The notes under the pieces: model-generated
The model's database searches: none
Told to the model about the DNA's origin: nothing
Seen by the model: the letters and a program-made list of their open reading frames with translations, nothing else
Position numbers and translations under genes: made by a program
NCBI GenBank assembly: GCA_964511265.1
Contig: CAZEES010000002.1
Location: 1 to 64,000, forward strand
Source: Nitrosopelagicus sp964511265
Lineage (GTDB): Archaea > Thermoproteota > Nitrososphaeria > Nitrososphaerales > Nitrosopumilaceae
Direction: 5' to 3'
Length of the DNA stretch: 64,000 bases
Shown here: positions 33,785 through 42,679 of the stretch, piece by piece
How positions within the stretch are numbered: position 1 is the first letter of the stretch
How the letters are laid out: each line of letters starts with the position of its first letter

Positions 33785-34072
33785 TTATTGAGTATTTCTC
33801 TTTACTTCAATTTCTATTGTGGAAACATTTCTTGTCTTACCGTCTTGTGACTCTAAACTTTCAGAGCCTATGGATATATTTCCAATGCTATATCCGGAGT
33901 TTTCGGTCTTTCTTGAAATTATTTGTGCAACATCTACGGCTCTACCGATACTCATTCCTCGAGCTTTGATGCTGACAGAAGGCAAGTTGGCCAATTGGAT
34001 TAACGTTGAAGTAACGTATGCCATAATTGGTTTTTTACCTATGAATACAGTGTCTCGTTGTTCGGTCGACAT
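33785..34072 (-). CDS. albA: Alba DNA/RNA-binding chromatin protein
   Basis: 95 residues. VFIGKKPIMAYVTSTLI, with lysine in the DNA-contacting loop, and IKARGMSIGRAVDVAQII are hallmark Alba segments. It coats DNA and RNA in archaea. A TATA-like ATTTAAAT (34096-34103) is centred 27 bp upstream of the start, so the message is probably leaderless. It diverges from the HEAT-like gene. Confidence 0.94.
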   Translation of the reverse strand: MSTEQRDTVFIGKKPIMAYVTSTLIQLANLPSVSIKARGMSIGRAVDVAQIISRKTENSGYSIGNISIGSESLESQDGKTRNVSTIEIEVKRNTQ

Positions 34073-34113
34073 GCGAGTAAAATATTACGAGGATAATTTA
34101 AATCTAAGACAGA

Positions 34114-34647
34114 ATGAATAGAGAAGAAATTATCGAATTACTCAAAAATGATGATTCAAAGCAAAATGTCATGTCTACATTGACTCAAATCGAAGATCCA
34201 GGGATATTACAAGAAATGATAAGATTGTTCGACGATGAGAGAATAGAGATCAGAGGAGAAGTATTCAGTACATTATTTCTCAATCAAAAGGATATCTCAA
34301 AGCAGTTAATTTGTGGACTAGCACATGAGAGTAAAAATGTACGAGCATACGTTACACTAGTATTAGCAAATAGAAATGAAAAAAATGCAATTCAAGAAAT
34401 TTTAAGATTAACAGATGATCCTAGTGGATTGGTCAGAACTTGTGCATATGGCGCATTAGGACATTTGGAAGTTAAAGAGGGAGCAGACAAATTGCATGAT
34501 GGGATTTTTGATTCAAACATTGAGGCGGTAAAAAGTGCAGCATATGCATTATCAAGGGTTGGAGAGAAGATTTCACAAAAAGAGATTGATGAATTAGAAA
34601 AGTCGGATGATCCAGACTTTGAAAAAATTTTAAAATTTTTTAATTAA
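34114..34647 (+). CDS. HEAT-repeat-like protein
   Basis: 177 residues of repeated helical hairpins. Segments such as IEIRGEVFSTLFLNQ, KNVRAYVTLVLANR, GLVRTCAYGALGHL and EAVKSAAYALSRVG recur about every 30 residues, the spacing of HEAT/PBS-lyase-type repeats. Probably a protein-protein scaffold; partner unknown. Confidence 0.78.
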   Translation: MNREEIIELLKNDDSKQNVMSTLTQIEDPGILQEMIRLFDDERIEIRGEVFSTLFLNQKDISKQLICGLAHESKNVRAYVTLVLANRNEKNAIQEILRLTDDPSGLVRTCAYGALGHLEVKEGADKLHDGIFDSNIEAVKSAAYALSRVGEKISQKEIDELEKSDDPDFEKILKFFN

Positions 34648-34651
34648 ATGG

Positions 34652-34725
34652 TGGACCGAAAGGGATTTGAACCCTTGACCCCACGCATGCCATGCGCGTA
34701 TTCTACCAGTCTGAACTACCGGCCC
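34652..34725 (-). tRNA. tRNA-Ala (GGC)
   Basis: Acceptor GGGCCGG/TCGGTCC contains the G3:U70 pair that marks alanine tRNAs. The anticodon loop ATGGCAT gives GGC; T-loop TTCAAAT; discriminator A. The CCA tail is encoded (34649-34651). Confidence 0.96.
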
Positions 34726-34849
34726 ATATTGAACCTAAACGGTTCGTTTTTTAAAAAATTTACCAACATTTAACTTAATTCTATTTTTGATAGAAATAGT
34801 TGTAGCTAATTTCAGCGGAACTTATAAGGAAACTAATATGGAGTTTATT

Positions 34850-35692
34850 ATGGTTGAAGATAATTATGCAACATTAACTTATGCACAATTACTTAAAGAA
34901 GATTTAGGAATATTTCGTCTTGTTCCAAAAGAGGGAGGCATTCCAGATTTCAAAGCAGGACAATTTTTAACAATTGGAATGCCAGTGAAAGCAGAAGGTG
35001 GCAAGGTAGTCAGACGTGCATATTCAATTGCATCACATCCTGAAAATAAAAAATGTTTTGAGTTTGTCATCAGATGGGTACGAAAACCATTTCCAGGTAG
35101 ATTAACAACTGAACTATTTAATGCAAAAGAAGGAGATGAGATTCGTTGGCTTAAACCAACAGGTCACTTGACAATTAATGATGAATTACCAAATGGAGAA
35201 CCAGATACAAGAAGAATTGTATGTATTGGTGGAGGAACAGGATTAGCGCCATTTGTAAGCTATGCACAACATCTTCATGATATAGGAGATAAGAGAGAGA
35301 TTGTGGTGTTGCATGGAGCAAGTTATGTTGATGAACTAAGTTACAAACAACTTCTCACTGATTTAGAAAATGAGAGTATAGATAGAGGAGCAGACAAATG
35401 GAATTTTAAATATAGAGCAGCAATTAGTAGACCACAAGAATGGTTTAATCGTGCATGGAGAGGTCAAACAGGAAGAGTTGAACAATTCCTAAGATCCAAA
35501 ATGGGCGAACAATCACCATTAGAAGAATTGGTTGGAGAAAGAATTACTAAAGAAAATACAATGTTCTACATTTGTGGGTGGCAAGGAACCATTGACGGAA
35601 CAATGGATTTCCTTGCGAACAAAGATTTCGTAACAGAGAGAAATAAACGTGAAGATGGTAGTTATGAAGTCAAATTCGAATCATATGGATAG
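34850..35692 (+). CDS. FNR-type flavin oxidoreductase (paralogue 2)
   Basis: A close paralogue of the reductase at 24 kb: the same order of motifs RAYSIASH (FAD), GGGTGLAPF (NADP) and YICGWQGTIDGTM, with only scattered substitutions. Start ATG 34850 (MVEDNYATL) matches the paralogue start and has a TATA-like ttataag 25 bp upstream; TTG 34787 and ATG 34838 are less likely. Probably ferredoxin:NADP+ electron transfer. Confidence 0.88.
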   Translation: MVEDNYATLTYAQLLKEDLGIFRLVPKEGGIPDFKAGQFLTIGMPVKAEGGKVVRRAYSIASHPENKKCFEFVIRWVRKPFPGRLTTELFNAKEGDEIRWLKPTGHLTINDELPNGEPDTRRIVCIGGGTGLAPFVSYAQHLHDIGDKREIVVLHGASYVDELSYKQLLTDLENESIDRGADKWNFKYRAAISRPQEWFNRAWRGQTGRVEQFLRSKMGEQSPLEELVGERITKENTMFYICGWQGTIDGTMDFLANKDFVTERNKREDGSYEVKFESYG

Positions 35693-35749
35693 AAAAAATT
35701 CCTACAACAAAGTTCAATTATTGAAATACAAGACCAAGATAATATCATC

Positions 35750-36346
35750 ATGACAATTGCAATTTACTTGGCACATTTGAACCCAGTTACAAATGCACAT
35801 GCAGAAATTATCAAAGATTTGGCAAAAGAAGACAATGTAGTAGTCATGCCAGTTAGATTTCTTGTTGAAAGTACTGAAATTAACAGCAAAAGCTTCCCAT
35901 TTACATTTGATGTAAGGAAAAAGATGCTAGAATCAGTATTTGGTGATTCAATAACGGTTTCAGCAAATTATACTTTTCATGCGCCTTTTAAGAAATATTT
36001 TCCACCTCTTGTTTCAAAAGGTTCATGGGAATTAAGAAAAGAAATTCTTAGTGAAATTAAAGGAGAATATTATACATACACAGGAGATAAGGCAGAAGGA
36101 TTGATGTTGAAATTATACCGATTAAAGCCAAAGATTGGCCAGAGAAAAGAACTCTCTGCTACATCAGTAAAAAATGAGATGTACAAATCAGCAACAGGGG
36201 AAAAAAGCGATTGGGATAAGCATGTTCCAAAATCAGTTGCTGAGATAATCAATGAAAATTGGAACATCATTGAGAAATTCGCCTCAGTAGAAGATAAAAC
36301 AATGAGAGTGTTAGGTATGAAATTCCCAAGAGAAGGGTATAGTTAG
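35750..36346 (+). CDS. Nucleotidyltransferase-superfamily protein
   Basis: 198 residues with an N-terminal Rossmann-like HUP fold. The usual HxGH motif is replaced by a TNAHAE-type motif in HLNPVTNAHAEII, and SATSVKNEM near residue 145 resembles the second (ISSTxIR-like) motif. It could adenylylate or cytidylylate a phosphate; the substrate is unknown. Confidence 0.7.
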   Translation: MTIAIYLAHLNPVTNAHAEIIKDLAKEDNVVVMPVRFLVESTEINSKSFPFTFDVRKKMLESVFGDSITVSANYTFHAPFKKYFPPLVSKGSWELRKEILSEIKGEYYTYTGDKAEGLMLKLYRLKPKIGQRKELSATSVKNEMYKSATGEKSDWDKHVPKSVAEIINENWNIIEKFASVEDKTMRVLGMKFPREGYS

Positions 36347-36381
36347 TTATAAAATAAATAGACAAAATTCTAGAATTTTTT

Positions 36382-37296
36382 GTGAGTTCAATATCTGAGT
36401 TAATTTGGTTTGACGGAAAATTCGTTAAACATAGAAATGCAAAGATCCCAGTAACAACCCATGCAATTCATTATGGAACATCCATTTTTGAAGGAATTAG
36501 AGCATATTGGAATGGAGAAAAATTAAACATATTCAGATTAGATGAACATGTTACCAGATTTAGAAATTCAGGTAAGTTTTATGACATTACATTAAGATTT
36601 TCAAATAAAGAAATTAAAGATGCAATAATCAACTTATGCAAAAAGAATAAGATTAAGACTTCATGTTATATCAGACCATTTTATTTTGTTGGCCAATATG
36701 GCATTAATTTACACGTAACACGAAAGGCGCCAACACATGCAGTCGTCTTTTGCTTTCCATTTGGAGACTTGTTTAATAAAAATGGCATAACAGCTTGTAT
36801 TTCAAAATGGAAGAAATTTAATGACAGTTCAACTCCAACACAAGCAAAGATGGGAGGAAATTATCTAAATTCTATCTTAGCCACACAAGATGCAAAAAAG
36901 AGAAAATTTGATGAAGCGATTCTATTAGATAAGGATAACAAAGTGAGTGAAGCGCCTGGGGAGAATATCTTCATTGTGAAGAATGATACATTGATCACAC
37001 CTCCACTTTCATCATCAGCATTAGATGGAATAACAAGAAAATCAATATTGGAATTTTCAAAGAATATCAAGATTAAATCAAAGATAAAAGAGATTTCAAG
37101 TGATGAATTAAAAAAAGCAGATGAAGTGTTTTTGACTGGAACAGCTGCAGAGATAACTCCAGTAATTAAGATTGAAACAAAAAAGATAGGCAATGGAAAA
37201 GTCGGAGATATGACAAAACAAATTATGAATACATACAGTGAGATAGTAATGAATAATAACAAAAAATTTTCCAAGTGGTTAACAAACGTGTATTAA
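36382..37296 (+). CDS. ilvE: Branched-chain amino acid aminotransferase
   Basis: A PLP fold-type IV enzyme of 304 residues making Val, Leu and Ile from 2-oxo acids. IHYGTSIFEGIRAYW, KMGGNYLNSI (containing the PLP lysine) and EAPGENIFIVKNDTLITPPLSS are diagnostic of IlvE. The start is GTG at 36382. It lies 2 bp from the Gfo/Idh gene, so the two may share a transcript. Confidence 0.92.
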   Translation: MSSISELIWFDGKFVKHRNAKIPVTTHAIHYGTSIFEGIRAYWNGEKLNIFRLDEHVTRFRNSGKFYDITLRFSNKEIKDAIINLCKKNKIKTSCYIRPFYFVGQYGINLHVTRKAPTHAVVFCFPFGDLFNKNGITACISKWKKFNDSSTPTQAKMGGNYLNSILATQDAKKRKFDEAILLDKDNKVSEAPGENIFIVKNDTLITPPLSSSALDGITRKSILEFSKNIKIKSKIKEISSDELKKADEVFLTGTAAEITPVIKIETKKIGNGKVGDMTKQIMNTYSEIVMNNNKKFSKWLTNVY

Positions 37297-37298
37297 AA

Positions 37299-38234
37299 AT
37301 GAAAGTTATTCAAATTGGAACTGGTGGGTGGGGCAAGAATCATTGTAGAGTTTTATCAGAATTTGGCGTACTCTCAGCTATTTGTGATATGAATTATGAA
37401 AGAGCAAAGGAATTTGGAGAGAGATACAATGTAAATTATTACAAAACAGTAGAAGAATTATTTGAAAAAGAGGATTTTGATGCAGCTTTTATTTGTACAC
37501 CAACATCAACTCATTCAGAGTTAGCTTCAAAATTAATTGAAAAAAAGAAACATGTTTTTGTAGAAAAACCAATGACATATCTTTCTGAGGACGGTGAAAG
37601 ATTAGTTGAGAAAGCTAAAAAGAATAAAGTCACCCTAACATGTGGATATATTGAGAGATTTAATCCTGCAGTAGCTCATGTGAAAGAATATCTAAAATCA
37701 AAAAAATTTGGAGATTTGATAAGACTAGAATTTTATCGTGAGCATAGAATGCCTCTACATATCAAAGATGTTGGGATAATTTATGACACAAGTGTTCATG
37801 ATATTGATACCGCAATGTGGCTTTTTGATGAAACACCCCAAGTGGTATTTGCAAAATCAGGGCAGATAAATCATGAACACGAAGATTTTGCTACAATAAT
37901 GTTGGGCTTCAAAAATAATAGAATAGCCACAATTTCTTCAAATTGGATCACACCAACTAGAGTGAGAAATTTCAATGCAGTATGTACAGATGGACGAATT
38001 TTTTCAGATTTCATTACTCAAGAGATACGTGTTGAGACAGACAAAGGAACTGAGAATCCAAACAGCAAAAAAGAAGAACCATTATCATTAGAAATTAGAA
38101 ATTTTCTAGACGCGATTGAAGATAGAGATGAGTTAAGAGTAAAACCAGAACATGCTGTAAATGTCACAAAAATTGCAGAAGCAGCTCTTTTATCTAGTCA
38201 AAAAGGAATCCCAATTTATCTGGATATAAAATGA
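37299..38234 (+). CDS. Gfo/Idh/MocA-family oxidoreductase
   Basis: 311 residues. The Rossmann segment VIQIGTGGWGKNH opens the protein, VFVEKPMTYLSEDG is the conserved EKP motif, and the C-terminal half is the open beta-sheet. ATG 37299 is preferred over the upstream ORF start that overlaps ilvE. Members oxidize nucleotide sugars; the adjacent hexapeptide transferase suggests a sugar-modification pathway like that for 2,3-diacetamido uronic acids, but the full set is not here. Confidence 0.85.
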   Translation: MKVIQIGTGGWGKNHCRVLSEFGVLSAICDMNYERAKEFGERYNVNYYKTVEELFEKEDFDAAFICTPTSTHSELASKLIEKKKHVFVEKPMTYLSEDGERLVEKAKKNKVTLTCGYIERFNPAVAHVKEYLKSKKFGDLIRLEFYREHRMPLHIKDVGIIYDTSVHDIDTAMWLFDETPQVVFAKSGQINHEHEDFATIMLGFKNNRIATISSNWITPTRVRNFNAVCTDGRIFSDFITQEIRVETDKGTENPNSKKEEPLSLEIRNFLDAIEDRDELRVKPEHAVNVTKIAEAALLSSQKGIPIYLDIK

Positions 38235-38500
38235 AAAAAAATCTATTAGATATTTTAGCATGTCCTATGTGTAAGAATCATCCACTAGAATTAATTGAGA
38301 TCAAATCAAAAAATGATGAGATTCAAGAGGGTGCAATTTACTGTACTTCATGTAAGAGACATTTTCTAATAATTGAAGAAATTCCAGTTATGCTTCCAGA
38401 TGAATTAAGAGACAAGAAACAGGAAGACGAATTTCTTAAAAAAAATAGAGAGGCACTTCCAGAAAAGATTATCATTCAAGGAAAACCCTGGCATTTGTGA
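38231..38500 (+). CDS. Trm112-like zinc-ribbon protein
   Basis: 89 residues. CPMC (about 11-14) and CTSC (about 38-41) form one zinc ribbon, with the Trm112/UPF0434 pattern LLDILACPMCKNHPLEL and EIPVMLPDE. Trm112 activates methyltransferases in archaea and eukaryotes. It overlaps the Gfo/Idh gene by 4 bp (ATGA) and the transferase gene by 4 bp. Confidence 0.83.
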   Translation: MKKNLLDILACPMCKNHPLELIEIKSKNDEIQEGAIYCTSCKRHFLIIEEIPVMLPDELRDKKQEDEFLKKNREALPEKIIIQGKPWHL

Positions 38501-38985
38501 TCAGATTGGTTGAAAATTTTATTTCAGAAAAAGCAAAGATTGGAGATAATGTGAAAATATGGCATTTTGCATATGTTGGAGATAATACAGAGATTGGAGA
38601 TAATGTGAAAATTGGTTCACTATCTCATGTGGACTATGATGTGAAAATTGGAAACGATACAATGATTGAAGGATTGGTTTACATCCCACCGTTATCAAGA
38701 ATTGGAAAAAATGTTTTCATTGGACCTTCAGTTTCATTGACAAATGATCCATTTCCACCAAGTGAAAAGTTAATCGGGGTTACAATAGAAGACAATGCAA
38801 TAATTGGCAGTAGAGCTGTGATCAAGGCAGGAGTAACAATTGGCGAGAATAGTGTAGTTGCAATGGGCGCAGTTGTAACAAAAAATGTGTCAGCAAATAC
38901 AGTAGTTGGCGGAGTTCCTGCTAAGATGATGTATTCAAAAGAAGAATATGATAAAAAACAATTAGATTGGAAAAATTCTAACTAG
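38497..38985 (+). CDS. Hexapeptide-repeat (left-handed beta-helix) acyltransferase
   Basis: 162 residues made of hexapeptide repeats (IGDNVKI, IGDNVKIGSLSHV, IGSRAVI, IGENSVVAMGAV), ending in VVGGVPAKMMYS. This layout is that of WbpD/WlbB-type N-acetyltransferases of nucleotide sugars. The start is GTG overlapping the Trm112 stop (GTGA). It converges on ferritin with 4 bp overlap. Confidence 0.87.
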   Translation: MIRLVENFISEKAKIGDNVKIWHFAYVGDNTEIGDNVKIGSLSHVDYDVKIGNDTMIEGLVYIPPLSRIGKNVFIGPSVSLTNDPFPPSEKLIGVTIEDNAIIGSRAVIKAGVTIGENSVVAMGAVVTKNVSANTVVGGVPAKMMYSKEEYDKKQLDWKNSN

Positions 38986-39500
38986 TTCTGAGATTCGCTT
39001 GAAGCAGAGTTTGCCATTCCAGAAAGTAATTTATCAATCTCATAAATTGCAAGTTTATCACGACCTAGAAGACTGAATTTTTGTAGAATGTTTTCAAATT
39101 GTTGTTCTTCTTCAATTTGCTCATTGACAAAGAATTGTAAAAATGTGAATGTGTTATGATCTTTATCTTTTTGAGCAATATCTACCATTTTATTTATGGC
39201 TTTAGTTACTACTTGTTCATTGGATAATGCGGTTTTACAAATTGATTCTAAAGATTTGAAAGTTTTTGGTGGTTGTTTTAGACCAGGAATAATTGCACCG
39301 ATGCCTTGACCGTTTAAGAAATTTACAAATTTTAACATATGTTGATGTTCTTCTTCTGAATGAGAGTAGAAAAATGCTGCAGCACCATCATATCCAGTTA
39401 TTTCACACCAAGAAGCAGCAGAGAGATATGAATTTGCAGCGTTGGCTTCCATAGCAATTTGATTGTTTAATGCCTTTACTAGTGTACGAGAAATTTTCAT
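38982..39500 (-). CDS. Ferritin
   Basis: Iron-storage four-helix bundle of 172 residues. Ferroxidase residues are E18 (MEANAANSYL), the EEEHQHML pair E/H near 50-53, E94 (SNEQVVTKAI) and EQIEEEQQF near 127. It oxidizes and stores iron in a 24-mer shell. A TATA-like element (tttta near 39525) is about 27 bp upstream of the start. It is divergent from the PLP-rhodanese gene. Confidence 0.93.
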   Translation of the reverse strand: MKISRTLVKALNNQIAMEANAANSYLSAASWCEITGYDGAAAFFYSHSEEEHQHMLKFVNFLNGQGIGAIIPGLKQPPKTFKSLESICKTALSNEQVVTKAINKMVDIAQKDKDHNTFTFLQFFVNEQIEEEQQFENILQKFSLLGRDKLAIYEIDKLLSGMANSASSESQN

Positions 39501-39593
39501 ATCATGTTTTATTATCTGGAGTTAAAATACTTCACGATAATTATTCTAAGCTAAGTACAAAAGTTCTAAATTGAACCTCAATTATGCAATCAT

Positions 39594-41135
39594 ATGTCAG
39601 ATAGCGCATTAATGGAGAAGTTTGAACAAGAAATATGGTCCAAAGTTCCTCATAGAGAAGAAAAAGATGGAAGAGTGGATATTGTTAATGCCACACCTCT
39701 AATTGATCTCACCAAGGATCTTAAGGAATGTGCAAAAACAGTCTATGATGTAGATATTAGTAACAAAGATTTCAAAATTTATGGAAAATTTGATTGTACA
39801 CTGCTAACAGGCTCAATCAAAGTCAGACCTGCTGCAAACATAATTCATGATGCAATTTCCACAGGCAAGATAAGTTCTGGGACAACAGTGATTGAAGCAA
39901 CCTCAGGAAACTTTGGAATTGCATTAGGATTGTTATCAAAGATTGGCATAACTGCAATTGCACTTGTTTCAAGAAAACTTCAGGAGGGGGTTTTCACAGA
40001 ATTAAGGAATGGAAATATTCGAATCATGGATTTAGACATGGATATTTGTCCTGCACCAGGAATGGAGAATAAACAAGATGAACTGCTTGCAAAAGCTACT
40101 GCTGCAAACATTCGCTCACAGATGATTGAGCTTGGATTTGAACCTGAAACTTTTGATAACAATATCTCAGACATTGAGACACTTTTAGCAAAAAAAGATA
40201 TTATCAATCTAGCAAAATTCCTTGCAAAAATTTACAATTTGTTCTGCCCAGAACAATACGATAATGATTTGAACATTGATGCTCATAGAACCGTAACAGG
40301 TGTTGAAATTGATCAACAATTACATGAAAATGGAGAATCATTAGAAAATTTCAACGTTGTTTGTACATTTGGAACTGGAGGAACATCGGGCGGTCTTAGT
40401 AGATATTTCTCTGAACAATACAATAAGAAAGGTGTTCATGTGGTATTTCCACCAGATCAGCAAGATGTTGCAGGAATTAGAACGGTAGGTAATGCAGATG
40501 GTCTCAAATATTATGATCCAGAAAAATATGCAGGTAAACATCAGATAGATTTTGAACAGACAAAGCCACTACTGAAATTTTTTGTTGACAAAGGACACGA
40601 TATAGGGGAAAGTAGTGCTCTTGAACTTTATGCATCTTTACAGATGATATACAAGAATGGAGGAAATTATGTTGTTATGATTTGTGATGGAATTGACAAA
40701 TATAAAAAGAACTTTGAAAAGATTGGAAATACAGTTACACCTACACAAGTAAGTCAACAAGAAGTTGCATCAAATGCAAATGAATACGACAAGGTGATAT
40801 GGATTCATACTCAATATACACCACGTGAGGAAGGAATTGAATTACTTGCAAAATCTCTCGGGATTGATAAAGGTAAGATTGTGGTACCAAATGCTAGAAC
40901 TGCACAAGAATTACTATCAGGACAACAAGTTCCAGAAGAAATAGATCATGCACTGCAGGATTCTAATGGAAAATCATTAATGGTGTGTATGGCGGGTAGA
41001 ACATCACTCATGGCGGCTAATGTTTTAGCAGAAAAAGGTATTAAAACTGATAGTCTTACAGGCGGAATTTCCGGTATTGCACAGAGTGAAACCAAGGAAA
41101 TTTCAGAGATAGTTGAACAAGCATCACAGTTTTGA
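39594..41135 (+). CDS. PLP-dependent cysteine synthase-like enzyme fused to rhodanese
   Basis: 513 residues. Residues about 30-380 form a fold-type II PLP enzyme: LTGSIK with Schiff-base lysine K76, TSGNFG (103-108), and the phosphate loop GTGGTSGG (260-267). Residues about 395-510 are a rhodanese-like domain with C465 in VCMAGRTS. An N-terminal helix precedes both. The pairing suggests sulphur delivered by the rhodanese cysteine to an amino-acid acceptor, but diaminopropionate-synthase-like chemistry is also possible. Confidence 0.82.
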   Translation: MSDSALMEKFEQEIWSKVPHREEKDGRVDIVNATPLIDLTKDLKECAKTVYDVDISNKDFKIYGKFDCTLLTGSIKVRPAANIIHDAISTGKISSGTTVIEATSGNFGIALGLLSKIGITAIALVSRKLQEGVFTELRNGNIRIMDLDMDICPAPGMENKQDELLAKATAANIRSQMIELGFEPETFDNNISDIETLLAKKDIINLAKFLAKIYNLFCPEQYDNDLNIDAHRTVTGVEIDQQLHENGESLENFNVVCTFGTGGTSGGLSRYFSEQYNKKGVHVVFPPDQQDVAGIRTVGNADGLKYYDPEKYAGKHQIDFEQTKPLLKFFVDKGHDIGESSALELYASLQMIYKNGGNYVVMICDGIDKYKKNFEKIGNTVTPTQVSQQEVASNANEYDKVIWIHTQYTPREEGIELLAKSLGIDKGKIVVPNARTAQELLSGQQVPEEIDHALQDSNGKSLMVCMAGRTSLMAANVLAEKGIKTDSLTGGISGIAQSETKEISEIVEQASQF

Positions 41136-41168
41136 GATTTATTAAGATACTGTGAATAAAAGAAATTT

Positions 41169-41621
41169 ATGAAGTGTCTTTCAGTTTGTCAACCATTTGC
41201 AGAATTAATTGTTCAAGGAAAAAAGACAATTGAATTAAGAAAGTGGAATACTAAATTTCGAGGTGAGTTTTTGATTCATGCTGCAAAAAAGATCCTTAAT
41301 GAAGATTGTAAACGAATGAATTTTTCACCATCATCATTGACAACAGGTGCAATAATAGGAAAAGTAAATCTAGTGAATGTAAAAAAGTATGATTCAGATA
41401 AAGAACTTTATGCTGATGAAAAAAAACATCATTCATTATCAGATTATACAGAAAATAAATATGGATTTATTTTAGAAAAACCAAAAAAATTGAGAATTCC
41501 TATTCCATATTCTGGAAGGCTAAATTTCTTTGAATTTCAACCAGATAAAATAAAAAATAATGATATCAAAATAGATCTTTTTGAAGAAGAGTACCGATAC
41601 ATGTGGATTAATCATCATTAA
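41169..41621 (+). CDS. ASCH-domain protein
   Basis: 150 residues. The ASCH signature GKKTIELRKWN follows an initial MKCLSVCQPFAELIV strand, and AKKI and GRLNFFEF complete the beta-barrel. ASCH domains bind RNA and often contact tRNA or other RNAs. Uncharacterized; located just upstream of TBP. Confidence 0.85.
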   Translation: MKCLSVCQPFAELIVQGKKTIELRKWNTKFRGEFLIHAAKKILNEDCKRMNFSPSSLTTGAIIGKVNLVNVKKYDSDKELYADEKKHHSLSDYTENKYGFILEKPKKLRIPIPYSGRLNFFEFQPDKIKNNDIKIDLFEEEYRYMWINHH

Positions 41622-41651
41622 TTTCAGTACGAGACTATAACAAGACCCATG

Positions 41652-41660
41652 TATATATAA
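41652..41660 (+). promoter_or_regulatory. Strong TATA box of the TBP gene
   Basis: TATATATAA is centred 28 bp before the TBP start codon. It is one of the clearest TATA boxes of the window. Confidence 0.65.
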
Positions 41661-41683
41661 AGGGAGTATTTAAAAGAGTAAAA

Positions 41684-42247
41684 ATGCCACAGACAAAACC
41701 AATAGTAAGTGTAGAAAACGTGGTAGCATCTGCATCAGTTGATCAAAAAATAGATCTAAATGATATTACGAAAAAATTTCCTGATACAGAATACCATCCA
41801 GACCAATTTCCGGGTTTAGTTTTTCGCTTGGAGAGTCCAAGAACTGCTACACTAATCTTTAGAACGGGTAAAATGGTATGTACCGGTGCAAAATCCGAAG
41901 AGATGGCAGTAAAAGCTGTTCAAACAGTTGTAAAACAATTACGTAAAGGAGGCATAAAGATTAAGAAAGATGCAGTCATTACTGTACAAAACATTGTTGC
42001 TGCAATCAATCTAGGAGGAAAGATCCATTTGGAGCAAGCAGCAAGAAAATTGCCACGAAGTATGTATGAACCTGAACAATTTCCAGGTTTGATTCACAGA
42101 ATGCTTGATCCAAAAACAGTAATTCTTCTATTTGCATCAGGCAAGCTTGTATGCACAGGTGCCAAAAAAGAGGCAGATGTGTATAGATCTGTACATAACC
42201 TACACTCCACATTAGAAGAAAAAGAATTAATGATCTACGACGCGTAG
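41684..42247 (+). CDS. tbp: TATA-box binding protein
   Basis: General transcription factor that recognises TATA. The two imperfect repeats are visible: FPGLVFRLESPRTATLIF with GKMVCTGAKSEEMA (first), and FPGLIHRMLDPKTVILLF with GKLVCTGAKKEADV (second). At 187 residues the length is typical. It is transcribed from a strong TATA box, so its own level may feed back on transcription (inference). Confidence 0.97.
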   Translation: MPQTKPIVSVENVVASASVDQKIDLNDITKKFPDTEYHPDQFPGLVFRLESPRTATLIFRTGKMVCTGAKSEEMAVKAVQTVVKQLRKGGIKIKKDAVITVQNIVAAINLGGKIHLEQAARKLPRSMYEPEQFPGLIHRMLDPKTVILLFASGKLVCTGAKKEADVYRSVHNLHSTLEEKELMIYDA

Positions 42248-42271
42248 ATTTTCCAATTCTATTTATTATTT

Positions 42272-42664
42272 TTAAATTTTCTTTAGTTCTTCCTCAATCT
42301 CAAGTAGAGTTTTATTTTTTGGATCTAGTTCCCTCATCTTATCACAACATTGGATTACTTTTTCTCGATTTTTGAGGTTTATGTATACGCTGGCTTTTAT
42401 TGCTAAAGCATCTAGATCAAATTCACCAATATCCAAAACATCATTCATATATTGAATGGTTTTTTGCGAGTCGCCCTTGATGTAATAGATTGTTCCAATA
42501 ATGAATGCAATATCAGGATCATGTTCAAATTTTTTCTCAAGTCCATGACCATATTCTAATGCCTCATCATATTTTTTTCCTCTTTCAACTGGATCTTTTT
42601 CTTTTCTTGCTTGTTTGATAAGCGTTCTAAGATGACGTCTGGGATTATTAAAGAGACCAGTCAA
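42272..42664 (-). CDS. TPR-type repeat protein
   Basis: 130 residues of paired helices with ~34-residue spacing; DPDIAFIIGTIYYIKGDSQKTI and DLDALAIKASVYINLKNREKVI are the clearest repeats. Probably a protein-binding scaffold. The start is TTG at 42664. It follows the transaldolase gene on the same strand by 15 bp. Confidence 0.75.
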   Translation of the reverse strand: MTGLFNNPRRHLRTLIKQARKEKDPVERGKKYDEALEYGHGLEKKFEHDPDIAFIIGTIYYIKGDSQKTIQYMNDVLDIGEFDLDALAIKASVYINLKNREKVIQCCDKMRELDPKNKTLLEIEEELKKI

Positions 42665-42679
42665 TTATAATCAAAAATA

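Noticed and set aside
34731..34753. Hairpin GAACC-TAAAC-GGTTC followed by T-run, like an intrinsic terminator
   Set aside because: The stem is only 5 bp; the AT tract sits about 27 bp upstream of tRNA-Ala and more likely serves as its TATA element. It may still be a weak terminator for the HEAT-like gene.
39541..39555. Possible iron-box (DtxR/IdeR-like) at ferritin, ttattctaagctaag
   Set aside because: Only a partial, imperfect half-site; no symmetric 19-bp match, and its distance from the ferritin TATA does not support repression.
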